Positions 8,413 to 17,353 of a DNA stretch of 55,959 nt are shown here, piece by piece. The position numbers and the translations under genes were made by a program. The notes under the pieces were generated by a model. It saw only the letters and a list, made by a program, of their open reading frames with translations. It was not told the origin of the DNA and did no database searches. Within the stretch, counting starts at the first letter, position 1. Each line of letters starts with the position of its first letter. The stretch comes from Nitrospirota bacterium. Lineage in GTDB: Bacteria > Nitrospirota > Thermodesulfovibrionia > Thermodesulfovibrionales > Dissulfurispiraceae. The stretch spans positions 41,908 to 97,866 of the forward strand of contig WSNO01000016.1 in assembly GCA_009773415.1 (NCBI GenBank), given 5' to 3'.

Positions 8413-9196
8413 GTGAACTTTTTTTCTCCTGTGCGCCGGGGGCCAGAGTTTCCTCATTCAACGGCTTTACCACGATACGATTCGCAAAACGAAGATCCAC
8501 ATACTCTACACGGATATTCCGTTTTGCGATCTCCTCCGTCACAAAGCGGAGATCGTCGAGTTTGCGTTCGAAATCACCCGAACCCACCTTAATCACAATG
8601 TTCTCCAGATGCAGCGTAATGTCCTCCGGCCGGGTTCCGGTTACAGAAAAAGTGCCGTTTGCGGCTAACCCGCCGCGCTTCGCATGAATAACCTCGATAA
8701 ACGACAATGCTTCGCGATACGCATCGCGCATCTGCCCGGGGTCAATTCCCCGGATGACCGGCAAAAAAATCGTCGGCGTATCTTTCAGCTCTTCAAGCAT
8801 CACGCCGTCGCGGTCCACAAGATACGAACGCGTTTCAAACGCCAGCACCGCACGCGGAACAGCTTCCGCAATGCGAACTTCAACCTGGCCGGTCAGATTC
8901 TTGCGCACCACAGCGTCCTTTACCCAGGGCGACTTCATGAGGCGCATCTGCAATTCCCTGCTCGTCACTCCGAACAGTTCATCGTTTTTGCGCATACGCA
9001 TCAGCGCAATCAGTTCCTCAGACTTCAAGTGCTGGTTGCCGGAAATCACGACCTCAGAAACAACCACCAGTTTTTTTGCAAGATAAAAGGTTCCGGCAAA
9101 CGATGCCGAAAGCAGAAGAGCCAGCGCCACCCCGGCAAAGAGTTTCTTCAGGCCTTTTTTGTGCTCAAGGGATCGCTTGTTGCGAAGCGTCGCCAT
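8390..9196 (-). CDS. ftsQ: Cell division protein FtsQ
   Basis: The 268 residues form a short basic cytoplasmic tail (1-20), one transmembrane helix (about 20-40), then a POTRA domain with the typical VVISGNQHLKSEEL start (about 48-115) and the FtsQ beta domain (115-245). FtsQ is the periplasmic scaffold of the FtsQLB complex. The tail ends in a Lys-rich stretch (KKSSHDKKNKR). It lies between ddl (7-nt gap) and ftsA. Confidence 0.93.
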   Translation of the reverse strand: MATLRNKRSLEHKKGLKKLFAGVALALLLSASFAGTFYLAKKLVVVSEVVISGNQHLKSEELIALMRMRKNDELFGVTSRELQMRLMKSPWVKDAVVRKNLTGQVEVRIAEAVPRAVLAFETRSYLVDRDGVMLEELKDTPTIFLPVIRGIDPGQMRDAYREALSFIEVIHAKRGGLAANGTFSVTGTRPEDITLHLENIVIKVGSGDFERKLDDLRFVTEEIAKRNIRVEYVDLRFANRIVVKPLNEETLAPGAQEKKSSHDKKNKR

Positions 9197-9203
9197 TCCC
9201 TGC

Positions 9204-10112
9204 TCAGCCCCGGACTGCCAGTCTCAGCATTTCTTCGACAAGGTCTTCAAACGACAGACCTGAAAGGCCCGCTATCTTCGGCAAGAGGCTCGTCTCGGTC
9301 ATGCCCGGCACCGTATTCACCTCAAGGACATACGGGGTGCGGTCTTCCGCGAGAATGAGATCGACACGGGTTGCACCGTTGCACCCAAGAGCCTGATGCG
9401 CCCGGAGACCGACCTCCTGCGCGGCGGCATATGCAGCGGCATCAACTTCGGGCGGGAGAATATACTGCGTCATTCCCGCAGTATATTTTGCCTCATAGTC
9501 ATAAAATTCTTTCGACGAACGCACTTCCACGCCGCCAAGAACGCGATCCCCGAGGATGCCTATCTGCACCTCTTTCCCCGCGATATACTGCTCAATAATG
9601 ATTTTGCCACCATAGCGAAACGCATCTTCGAGGGCAGCCGGAAGATCCGCATCGCTTCTGACGATACTGACGCCGATACTGGATCCTTCAGCAACAGGCT
9701 TGACTACCCACGGATACGCAAAAGGAAGTGTGATGCCGGAACAATCATTTTTCGTGAACAGGCGATACGGAGCAATGGGCAATGCATATTCCTGAAACAC
9801 CAGTTTTGACATTTCCTTGTCCATCGCAAGGGCAGATGCAAGAATGCCGGAGCCTGTATACGGAAGTCCCATTACTTCAAGAAGTCCCTGCAGGGCGCCG
9901 TTCTCTCCATGGCCTCCGTGCAACGCGATAAATACGACCCCTATCTTCTGTTCGGCAAGTGTCGCTGCAACCGCATGGTCCTGATCAATCAGGACGGCAT
10001 TGTATCCACGGGCAGCCAGCGCTCGATGCACTGCCGCCCCGCTCCGCAGCGACACTTCGCGTTCAGCCGAGGTTCCGCCGGCAAGAACGCCCACCTTCTT
10101 CTCTGTAACCAT
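9204..10112 (-). CDS. ddl: D-alanine--D-alanine ligase
   Basis: This 302-residue ATP-grasp enzyme makes the D-Ala-D-Ala dipeptide used by MurF. It begins VGVLAGGTSAEREVSLRSG, the Ddl N-terminal signature, and carries VVKPVAEGSSIGV, EVNTVPGMTETSLLP and other ATP-grasp motifs. The start at 10112 has a GGGAGACGAG leader. The gene is 58 nt downstream of murB in the operon. Confidence 0.97.
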   Translation of the reverse strand: MVTEKKVGVLAGGTSAEREVSLRSGAAVHRALAARGYNAVLIDQDHAVAATLAEQKIGVVFIALHGGHGENGALQGLLEVMGLPYTGSGILASALAMDKEMSKLVFQEYALPIAPYRLFTKNDCSGITLPFAYPWVVKPVAEGSSIGVSIVRSDADLPAALEDAFRYGGKIIIEQYIAGKEVQIGILGDRVLGGVEVRSSKEFYDYEAKYTAGMTQYILPPEVDAAAYAAAQEVGLRAHQALGCNGATRVDLILAEDRTPYVLEVNTVPGMTETSLLPKIAGLSGLSFEDLVEEMLRLAVRG

Positions 10113-10170
10113 CTCGTCTCCCGTGCTTAACACTTTAGTATACCAGACCGGTTCAGCGAGCCGGAATCCT

Positions 10171-11091
10171 TCAGGACGACCACTCCCCGACCATCCGGAT
10201 CTCCGGCTGCAGCACAACCCCGCACCTCTGATAAACCTTCGCTGATACCTGAGCCATCAGCATCCGGTAGTCGTTAGCGCTCCCGCCGCCGAGATTGATG
10301 AGAAAATTGGCATGCAGCGGGCTCACTTCGATTGCGCCTGCGCGCATGCCTTTGCAGCCCGCCTCATCGATCAGGCGTCCGGCAGACATTCCCTCCGGGT
10401 TTTTGAAAGCACATCCGGCCGATCGGGAGGCAACAGGCTGGCTCAGCCTCTTCTGTGCTCGATACTCCAGGATGCGGGAATGGATAGTCCGGGGTGAGTC
10501 AGGATGCAGGCTGAGCCGGACGTCCGTTATGATGCCATGATCAGGCACGAGTGAGGCTCGATAGTGAAAGCCCATCGCAGATGCCGGGATTTCCCGTGCT
10601 GCGCCGTCGGCTGAGACGATGGTTACAGACGCGACAACATCTTTCATTTCGACCCCGAAGGATCCGGCATTCCCCGCAACGGCGCCTCCGACCGTCCCCG
10701 GCACGCCTGCAAGCCCTTCCATCCCCGCAAGCCCGGCATCGGCGGCTATGCGAAGAGCCTGCTGCAGCGGTACCCCCGCTGACACCCTGACCCGGCCTTC
10801 CCGGACGTTTAGTTCACTGCCGCGCAGTCGGTGTGTAAACAGGACAGCACCGCGCACGCCTCGATCACTGACAAGCAGGTTGGACCCCTTGCCGAGCACC
10901 AGATACGGAATGGATAACGACCGGAGCATCTGAACAAGGGCGGGAATCTGACCGGTCTCAGGGAAGAGCGCGACATCCGCAGGCCCGCCGATTGCCGTAT
11001 AGGTATGGCGTCGGAGCGGTTCATCGCGGCGATATGCAATCCCGCGCTCCCGGCACCAGGCTATCAGCGGTTCACACTGCATATCCCGCAC
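10171..11091 (-). CDS. murB: UDP-N-acetylmuramate dehydrogenase MurB
   Basis: This 306-residue FAD enzyme reduces UDP-GlcNAc-enolpyruvate to UDP-MurNAc. FAD-binding motifs are TYTAIGGPAD (about 30-39), LGKGSNLLVSD and AGVPGTVGGAVAGNAG; the catalytic region has AGCAFKNPEG. The length and the absence of the extra loop place it in the short class II form. The start at 11091 follows the murC stop by 3 nt. An alternative ATG three codons later is possible. Confidence 0.96.
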   Translation of the reverse strand: MRDMQCEPLIAWCRERGIAYRRDEPLRRHTYTAIGGPADVALFPETGQIPALVQMLRSLSIPYLVLGKGSNLLVSDRGVRGAVLFTHRLRGSELNVREGRVRVSAGVPLQQALRIAADAGLAGMEGLAGVPGTVGGAVAGNAGSFGVEMKDVVASVTIVSADGAAREIPASAMGFHYRASLVPDHGIITDVRLSLHPDSPRTIHSRILEYRAQKRLSQPVASRSAGCAFKNPEGMSAGRLIDEAGCKGMRAGAIEVSPLHANFLINLGGGSANDYRMLMAQVSAKVYQRCGVVLQPEIRMVGEWSS

Positions 11092-11094
11092 TGC

Positions 11095-12486
11095 TCATGC
11101 CTGCGACTGTGAACGCGAGGCCTGAATCTGCAGAATACGTTCGCCTATTTTATAGACGTCTCCCGCGCCCAGGGTAAATACAACGTCACCCGGCCTGAGA
11201 TCATCACAGATGTCGGCAGCCGCGCGATCCTTGTCCGGAAGATGATAAGCATCGGCAAACCCGTTTTCCACAATTTTTCTACAGAGCACTGCGGAGGAAA
11301 CGCCTTCGATCGGTTTTTCACCTGCGGAGTAAATGTCCAGAAGATAGAGCCTGTCCGCCTCGCCGAAACACGCTGCAAATGCATCCATCTGGTCATGAGT
11401 GCGGGAATACCGGTGCGGCTGGAATGCCACGACGATGCGATGATCGCCGAAGCAGCGACGGGCGGCGCTCAGCACCGCCTCCAGTTCGGCAGGGTGATGG
11501 CCGTAATCGTCATAGACCAGAATCCCGGCTGCCTCTCCCTTGCGCTCAAACCGTCGGTGAATGCCGCCGAAGTTGGCAAGCGCACGCCGGATAATCTCCA
11601 CCGGAATCCGCAGTTCCAAAGCGGCAGCTATTGCGCTCAGACTGTTGAGCACATTATGGATTCCGGGCATCGGCAGGGTGAAGGTTCCGAGCGATTCTCC
11701 ACGACACACCGCATCATACTGCATGCGCGGACCGGCATTCGTTATATTCTTCGCGAAGATATCCGCCGACTCGGTCAGGCCATAGGTGATGCAGCGCCGG
11801 CTGATCTGCGGAAGAATCTCCCGGACATGCGCATTCTCGATGCAGACGATTGCCATTCCATAAAAAGGCACCTTGTTGATGAACGACAGGAAAGCGCTCT
11901 TCAACGAATCCATATCACGAAAAAAGTCCATGTGTTCCTTGTCGATGTTGGTGATTACCGCAATGGTCGGCGACAGTTTCAGAAACGAGCCGTCGCTCTC
12001 ATCGGCCTCCGCAACAAGATACTCTCCCTGTCCCAGCTTTGCGTTGCTCCCGATAGCCTTCAGCTTTCCGCCGATAACAACGGTCGGATCGAGCCCGCCT
12101 TCACCGACTATTGTGGCAATAAGAGATGTAGTGGTCGTCTTGCCGTGAGCGCCGGCAACCAGCACCCCGTATTTCAGCCTGCCGAGCTCCGCGAGCATTT
12201 CGGCACGCGGGATGACCGGGACTGCCCTGCTCCTTGCCGCGGCGACTTCCGGATTGTCGGCCTTCACCGCGGAAGAGACGACCACACCATGGGATCGCCC
12301 GATATTGGATGCGTGGTGTCCTATAAAGACCCTGATTCCAAGGTCTCGAAGGCGGACAGTCGTTTCGGATTCCTTCACGTCCGATCCGGTGACATCGTAG
12401 CCGAGATTATGGAGAACTTCCGCGATGCCGCTCATGCCGACCCCTCCGATGCCCACAAAATGCAATGCACGATAATGCGTAAACAT
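11095..12486 (-). CDS. murC: UDP-N-acetylmuramate--L-alanine ligase MurC
   Basis: This 463-residue Mur ligase adds L-Ala to UDP-MurNAc. The N-terminal UDP-binding motif HFVGIGGVGMSGIAE (about 8-22), the P-loop GAHGKTTTTSL and the central YDDYGHHP motif identify MurC. The ATG at 12486 has an AAGGATAG leader. murG ends 5 nt upstream. The upstream in-frame extension of 21 residues is unrelated to the family. Confidence 0.97.
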   Translation of the reverse strand: MFTHYRALHFVGIGGVGMSGIAEVLHNLGYDVTGSDVKESETTVRLRDLGIRVFIGHHASNIGRSHGVVVSSAVKADNPEVAAARSRAVPVIPRAEMLAELGRLKYGVLVAGAHGKTTTTSLIATIVGEGGLDPTVVIGGKLKAIGSNAKLGQGEYLVAEADESDGSFLKLSPTIAVITNIDKEHMDFFRDMDSLKSAFLSFINKVPFYGMAIVCIENAHVREILPQISRRCITYGLTESADIFAKNITNAGPRMQYDAVCRGESLGTFTLPMPGIHNVLNSLSAIAAALELRIPVEIIRRALANFGGIHRRFERKGEAAGILVYDDYGHHPAELEAVLSAARRCFGDHRIVVAFQPHRYSRTHDQMDAFAACFGEADRLYLLDIYSAGEKPIEGVSSAVLCRKIVENGFADAYHLPDKDRAAADICDDLRPGDVVFTLGAGDVYKIGERILQIQASRSQSQA

Positions 12487-12490
12487 GTTT

Positions 12491-13588
12491 CTATCCTTTC
12501 CGCATGAGGCTCTGCGCCACCTGAACGATCCTGTCTGCCGCATCCACACGGCCGAATGCCGCCGCGGAGCGTTTTATCCCGGCGCGAAGGCGCTCATCAA
12601 GATACAATGTTCTGAATATCTCCGCAACCCGTTCGCCGGACAGATCACGGTCGAAAATAACACGCGCTGCTCCCATGTCCTCCAGTTTTTTCGCATTCAG
12701 CTCCTGATGATTTGACGCCGCAAACGGATAGGGCACCAAAACGGCAGGCTTGCCGATTGCAGTAATCTCGGCAAGTGTCGTTGCACCGGCGCGGCACAGG
12801 ACAACATCAGCAAGGGCATATGCTTCGGCCATGCGGTAGACGAACGGTACGACAATCCCCGCGAATCCGGCTGTTGCATATGCTTCTGAAACATACTGGT
12901 GGTCTTTTTCGCCTGTCTGATGGATAAACTGCAGGGAGTCGCGGACGTCGGTCAGAAGAGGCAACGCCTCAACAACCGCCCTATTAATGCGATGAGCTCC
13001 GCTGCTGCCGCCGAACACAAAAAAAGTAAATCGCTCCGGGTCAAGGGGAAATGCTGCGCGGGCTGTCATCTCATCGCAACGGAGCATTTCCCTGCGCACC
13101 GGATTGCCGGTCAGCCAGGTTTTTTCTTTGGGAAAATGGTCGAGACTTTCCTGATAGGTAACCGCTATGGCATCTGCGAAGCGTCCAAGCGTGCGGTTCG
13201 CAAGTCCGGGCACGGCGTTCTGCTCATGAATCAGAGTCGGAATCCCGCGGAAATGCGCGGCCAGTACCATGCTGACCGAAGCATAGCCGCCGACGCCGAT
13301 AACGAGTTGCGGACGCAGCCGCTGCAGCAGGGAGCGAGCCTGCATGAGCGAGACCGCAAAAAGAGCCAATGCCCGTATCTTTTTTAACGGCGACTTGCCG
13401 ACAAAGCCTTCGGCCTTGAGAAAATGCAGCTGAAAACCTTCCTGCGGCAAGATCTTCGCCTCAAGTCCGTGCTCCGTCCCGGCAAAGACAACCTCATCGG
13501 CAATGCCCTGTTGCAAAAGTTCTTCTGCGATTGCTATCCCGGGAAAGACATGTCCGCCTGTGCCTCCTCCTGCAATAAGCACACGCAT
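12491..13588 (-). CDS. murG: Lipid II synthase MurG
   Basis: This 365-residue GT28 glycosyltransferase transfers GlcNAc onto lipid I at the inner face of the membrane. It has the N-terminal glycine motif IAGGGTGGHVFPG (about 5-17), the middle VGGYAS motif, FGGSSGAHRIN, and the donor-site signature CRAGATTLAEITAIGKPAVLVP. The start codon overlaps the ftsW stop (TGATG), so expression is coupled. Confidence 0.97.
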   Translation of the reverse strand: MRVLIAGGGTGGHVFPGIAIAEELLQQGIADEVVFAGTEHGLEAKILPQEGFQLHFLKAEGFVGKSPLKKIRALALFAVSLMQARSLLQRLRPQLVIGVGGYASVSMVLAAHFRGIPTLIHEQNAVPGLANRTLGRFADAIAVTYQESLDHFPKEKTWLTGNPVRREMLRCDEMTARAAFPLDPERFTFFVFGGSSGAHRINRAVVEALPLLTDVRDSLQFIHQTGEKDHQYVSEAYATAGFAGIVVPFVYRMAEAYALADVVLCRAGATTLAEITAIGKPAVLVPYPFAASNHQELNAKKLEDMGAARVIFDRDLSGERVAEIFRTLYLDERLRAGIKRSAAAFGRVDAADRIVQVAQSLMRKG

Positions 13589-14835
13589 CAGCGGTCCTCC
13601 CGTGCGGCGATGTCACGCTCATTGGTGCGGCCGTACTTCGTATACCCGAAACCGAGACGCCATCGCGACTCCCCGCCGGACAGCGCATGTGCACGCACCT
13701 CGCCAGATGCCGGTCCTCTGCCGTCGGAGACCGGAGAATTCTTTGAAATATTCAGCAGCATGCCGACTGCAAACATGTTGATAACCAGCGACGAGCCTCC
13801 ATAGCTTATAAAGGGCAAGGGCAGCCCCTTCGTGGGAACCATGCCGGTTACGACCGCAAAGTTGATGACCGCCTGGACCGCTATCATGATTGCTATGCCG
13901 AATGCAAGATAGTGCGCGAAACGATCTTCCCGCTTGCGGGCGATGTTGACTGCCTGCAGGAAAAAGACAAAAAAAAGCACTACAACCGCTGTCGCACCGA
14001 AAAATCCAAGTTCCTCGCCGATCAGAGAGAAAATGAAGTCAGTATGGACTTCCGGCAGAAAGGCAAGTTTCTGCTTGCTCTCCCCCAGCCCTACTCCCTG
14101 CAACCCTCCGCTGCCGAGCGCGATGAAGGACTGCACCAGCTGGAAGCCGCTGCCCTGCGGGTCTTTCCAGGGGTCGAGAAATGCCACAATGCGCTTCCAG
14201 CGATAGGGTTCTGAAATGAGCTTGATGAAGAGCGGAATCGTGATAAGCCCGAGCATCGCAAGAAAACGCAAACGCACGCCGCCGAGAAAAAGCATGGACA
14301 CTGTCAGAATTGCAAGACTAACGGCCGCCCCGAAATCCGGCTGCTTCAGAATAATCACCTGAAAAACTCCCATAATGACAATGGGGATAATGAACGAACC
14401 AAACTGCTCTTTCCGATATGCCGGCCGGCTCATGTACCATGCCATGAAGAGAACCATTGCCAGCTTCACCAGCTCAGACGGCTGAAATGTGGATGGCCAC
14501 AGACGCAGCCACCGCCGGGCGCCTCCCGCGCTTATGCCGAGCGGCGAATACACCAGCACAAGAAATATGAGAGACAGGACAAGCAGCGGGATAGCGGCTT
14601 TCCGAAGATATTCCAGCGGAACCTTGCAGGCGACAAGAAGAATGACAATCCCGATGACCACCGTCAGCATCTGTTTTTTTATGAAGCTGAACTGGCTTGC
14701 CTCTATGCCTTTCCCTTTTTGCTTTTCGGCGACAGCGGGTGATACGACCGAGGTTGAGCTGTAAACAGCAGTGAGACCGACAACAATGAGAATCGCGACA
14801 AGAACGAGCAGGACGCGGTCATACCGCTGCGTCAT
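13588..14835 (-). CDS. ftsW: Peptidoglycan glycosyltransferase FtsW
   Basis: This 415-residue SEDS protein polymerises glycan strands at the septum with FtsI. About ten membrane helices are visible. SEDS signatures include WPSTFQPSELVKLA, a loop with HTDFIFSLIGEELGFFG, and the C-terminal GLPLPFISYGGSSL. The cytoplasmic C-terminal tail of about 45 residues is rich in charged residues. It overlaps murD by 4 nt (ATGA) and murG by 1 nt. Confidence 0.96.
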   Translation of the reverse strand: MTQRYDRVLLVLVAILIVVGLTAVYSSTSVVSPAVAEKQKGKGIEASQFSFIKKQMLTVVIGIVILLVACKVPLEYLRKAAIPLLVLSLIFLVLVYSPLGISAGGARRWLRLWPSTFQPSELVKLAMVLFMAWYMSRPAYRKEQFGSFIIPIVIMGVFQVIILKQPDFGAAVSLAILTVSMLFLGGVRLRFLAMLGLITIPLFIKLISEPYRWKRIVAFLDPWKDPQGSGFQLVQSFIALGSGGLQGVGLGESKQKLAFLPEVHTDFIFSLIGEELGFFGATAVVVLFFVFFLQAVNIARKREDRFAHYLAFGIAIMIAVQAVINFAVVTGMVPTKGLPLPFISYGGSSLVINMFAVGMLLNISKNSPVSDGRGPASGEVRAHALSGGESRWRLGFGYTKYGRTNERDIAAREDR

Positions 14836-16247
14836 AACCCCTGCACCAGCGCTTTAAACTGTCTGCCGCGATCTTCATAGTCGAGGAACATATCAAAACT
14901 CGCACAGGCAGGCGAAAGCAGAACGACATCGCCCGCATCGGCACAGGCATGCCCCCGGTTGACAGCGGCTTTCAGATCGGATTCAAAATAGACCTGAGTT
15001 AAATCCCCGACGGCATCCCCGATTTTCGCGGCAGCTTCTCCGATCAAAACAAGCGCTTTCACCTTTTCACGAACCGGATCGCGCAGCAGTCTGAAATCGC
15101 TGTCCTTGTCGCGGCCTCCCGCGATCAGCACCACCGGAACGCTGAAGCTTTCAAGCGACTTCATGACCGCGCCGACATTGGTGCCTTTGGAATCGTTGAT
15201 GTACTGGACGCTGTCCAGTTCGCGAACCAATTCCAGACGATGCTCCAGACCACCGAACGTCCGGAGCGCTGCCGTGACGGCATCCATGCCGCATCCGGCA
15301 GTCAATGCAAGCAGTGCTGCCGCCATGGCATTTTCCCTGTTGTGTGCACCCCTGATGCGGAATTCTGCCGGATCCACGTCATGTTCGACGCCGTTGAACG
15401 AGAAGACAACTCGTCCATCAAGGCAATACGCTCCCCGCACTTTCTTCTTCGTGCTGAAATAATACACATCCGGGCTCACAGAAAGAGCTTTCCGTCTTGC
15501 ATCCATCTGCGGCGTATAGGGATCATCAGCATTGAGGACAAGGACGTCTCCCCTGCTCTGGTTTTCGAAGATTCTGCTTTTTGATGCGGCATACGCATCC
15601 ATTCCATGATAGCGATCGAGATGGTCAGGAGTGATATTCAGAATAGCCGCGCCGGAGGGCCGGAACGAAACAATCGTATCGAGCTGAAAACTTGAGACCT
15701 CAACGACGAAAAAATCTACTGCCCGCTGCAGCAACGCATCAGGCGCAAAAAAATCACCTGCAAGGAGGGTTTCTGAAACAGCCGTCCCGATGTTGCCGCA
15801 GAGTTCAGCCCGATAGTTCGCCTGACGCACCATCTCATAAAGAAGTGTCGTTGTCGTCGATTTCCCGTTTGTTCCGGTTATCGCCAGAAAGCCGGGAACT
15901 CGCCTCCCGTGACCAGCAGCTTCCGCAACCAGGGAATAGGCAAGCTCCAGTTCTCCAATGACCGGAATTCCCCGACCTGCCGCCGACTCAAGCAACGGAG
16001 TGTCATGCGGAACGCCGGGACTGAGAACAATGAGATCGGACGAAAAAAAAAGTTCAGGCGGATGAGAGCCGAGAGCAACCCTGACTGCACTGTCGAGACG
16101 ATTCAGAGAGGGTGCCAGACTCTCCGCTGATTTTGCATCGTTCGCCGTGACATGGGCTCCGAGGCGGACAAGCAGATTTGCAGCGCCGACACCGCTCCGC
16201 GCCAGCCCCACGACCAGCACTCGTTTTCCGTTGACTTGCCGCGCCAT
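14832..16247 (-). CDS. murD: UDP-N-acetylmuramoyl-L-alanine--D-glutamate ligase MurD
   Basis: This 471-residue ligase adds D-Glu to UDP-MurNAc-L-Ala. It has the N-terminal Rossmann motif VVGLARSGVGAA, P-loop ITGTNGKSTTT, the NITPDHLDRYHGM motif and the C-terminal NDSKGTN motif. The start is 13 nt after the carboxypeptidase stop, and the stop overlaps ftsW. Confidence 0.97.
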   Translation of the reverse strand: MARQVNGKRVLVVGLARSGVGAANLLVRLGAHVTANDAKSAESLAPSLNRLDSAVRVALGSHPPELFFSSDLIVLSPGVPHDTPLLESAAGRGIPVIGELELAYSLVAEAAGHGRRVPGFLAITGTNGKSTTTTLLYEMVRQANYRAELCGNIGTAVSETLLAGDFFAPDALLQRAVDFFVVEVSSFQLDTIVSFRPSGAAILNITPDHLDRYHGMDAYAASKSRIFENQSRGDVLVLNADDPYTPQMDARRKALSVSPDVYYFSTKKKVRGAYCLDGRVVFSFNGVEHDVDPAEFRIRGAHNRENAMAAALLALTAGCGMDAVTAALRTFGGLEHRLELVRELDSVQYINDSKGTNVGAVMKSLESFSVPVVLIAGGRDKDSDFRLLRDPVREKVKALVLIGEAAAKIGDAVGDLTQVYFESDLKAAVNRGHACADAGDVVLLSPACASFDMFLDYEDRGRQFKALVQGL

Positions 16248-16260
16248 CTCCGACGTATCT

Positions 16261-17337
16261 CTATGAACGCCCTGCGGGGATTTTTCCTTCAGCCGTTACG
16301 TTCGGCGACGGTTTTTTCTTGATTTTCTTTGCGCTGTTTGCGGACTTCTTTGTCTTCTTCGGTTTTTTTGCTTCAACACCCGCTTTCTTCTTTTTGCTTT
16401 TGGCAAGTGTTGCCTTTTTGTCGGGTTTCGCAGAACCGCCGGAACGATAGGTAGCAAAAACAATCGGGCTGTCGCTCTGGCTGCTGTACGTGATCATCGG
16501 CTCTGCCCGCCGGTTCATCACATCGTCGCCGCGCGCAATGAGCTTTTCCGTGTCGTTCCACAGATTCCCGCGTTGCGCCTCTCCCAGCACCGCGGATATA
16601 AGCACATTCTGCCCCTTTTGTGCCGCGCCGACAAAGCAATGGCGGGCTTCGCGGGTATAGCCTGTTTTGCCTCCCAGGACATCGTCACCATTCCAGAGCA
16701 GTTCATTGGTATTCTTTACAACCAGCTTGCGGCCCTTCGACGAATAAACGCTCTCTGTTTTTGTATTGATGAGATCGAGAATAACCGGATATTTCAGCGA
16801 TTCCTTCATAATCTTGGCGAGGTCAAACGCTGTGACGTACTGATTCGGGCCAGGCAGCCCCGATGCATTGATAAAGCGCGCATTGTCGGCGCCGATATTG
16901 GCGGCTTTCCGGTTCATCAGTTCCGCAAAGGCTTCTTCAGAACCCGCAGTCGCTTCGGCAAGCGCAACTGCGGCACTGTTCACCGACCGCATTAATGAAA
17001 GCGCAAGAAGGCTCCGGACGCTGAAGTGCTCGCCGGCGCGAAGCCTCGGCGATACAGACGGGGTCTCCGCCGCCTGAGCGCTGATTTTCACCAGAGCATC
17101 AGGGTGAAGACGATCCAGTGCAACCATTGCAGTCATCAGCTTGGTCGTGCTCGCCGGACGAAGTTTGAGATTCGGATTTTTCGCATACAGAATCCGCTCG
17201 GATGAAGCATCCATGACGATGGCAGCTGTCGCCGAAACCTCTCCGACAGATGCATCACAGACAGGCAGGACTCCCGGACAGGCTCCAAGAAGCGTCAGGG
17301 CTGCAAGAATCAGCAGACCATATATTTTGTTCAGCAT
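16261..17337 (-). CDS. D-alanyl-D-alanine carboxypeptidase with Lys-rich tail
   Basis: This 358-residue serine DD-peptidase (peptidase S11) has the triad S63-T-T-K66, S118-V-N120 and K224-T-G226. A signal peptide ends in LGAC (17-20), which also fits a lipobox, so it may be a lipoprotein cleaved before C20; signal peptidase I cleavage near residue 28 is the alternative. There is no PBP5-type C-terminal domain; instead residues about 306-358 form a very Lys-rich, low-complexity tail (KSKKKKAG, KKPKKTKK). Its place between mraY and murD inside the dcw operon is unusual and suggests a septal role. The catalytic assignment is firm; the exact substrate bond is inferred. Confidence 0.92.
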   Translation of the reverse strand: MLNKIYGLLILAALTLLGACPGVLPVCDASVGEVSATAAIVMDASSERILYAKNPNLKLRPASTTKLMTAMVALDRLHPDALVKISAQAAETPSVSPRLRAGEHFSVRSLLALSLMRSVNSAAVALAEATAGSEEAFAELMNRKAANIGADNARFINASGLPGPNQYVTAFDLAKIMKESLKYPVILDLINTKTESVYSSKGRKLVVKNTNELLWNGDDVLGGKTGYTREARHCFVGAAQKGQNVLISAVLGEAQRGNLWNDTEKLIARGDDVMNRRAEPMITYSSQSDSPIVFATYRSGGSAKPDKKATLAKSKKKKAGVEAKKPKKTKKSANSAKKIKKKPSPNVTAEGKIPAGRS

Positions 17338-17353
17338 TTTCCTGAATCCTCCC

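Noticed and set aside
11242-12507. 421-codon plus-strand frame opposite murC
   Set aside because: Antisense shadow; the minus strand has complete Mur ligase motifs.
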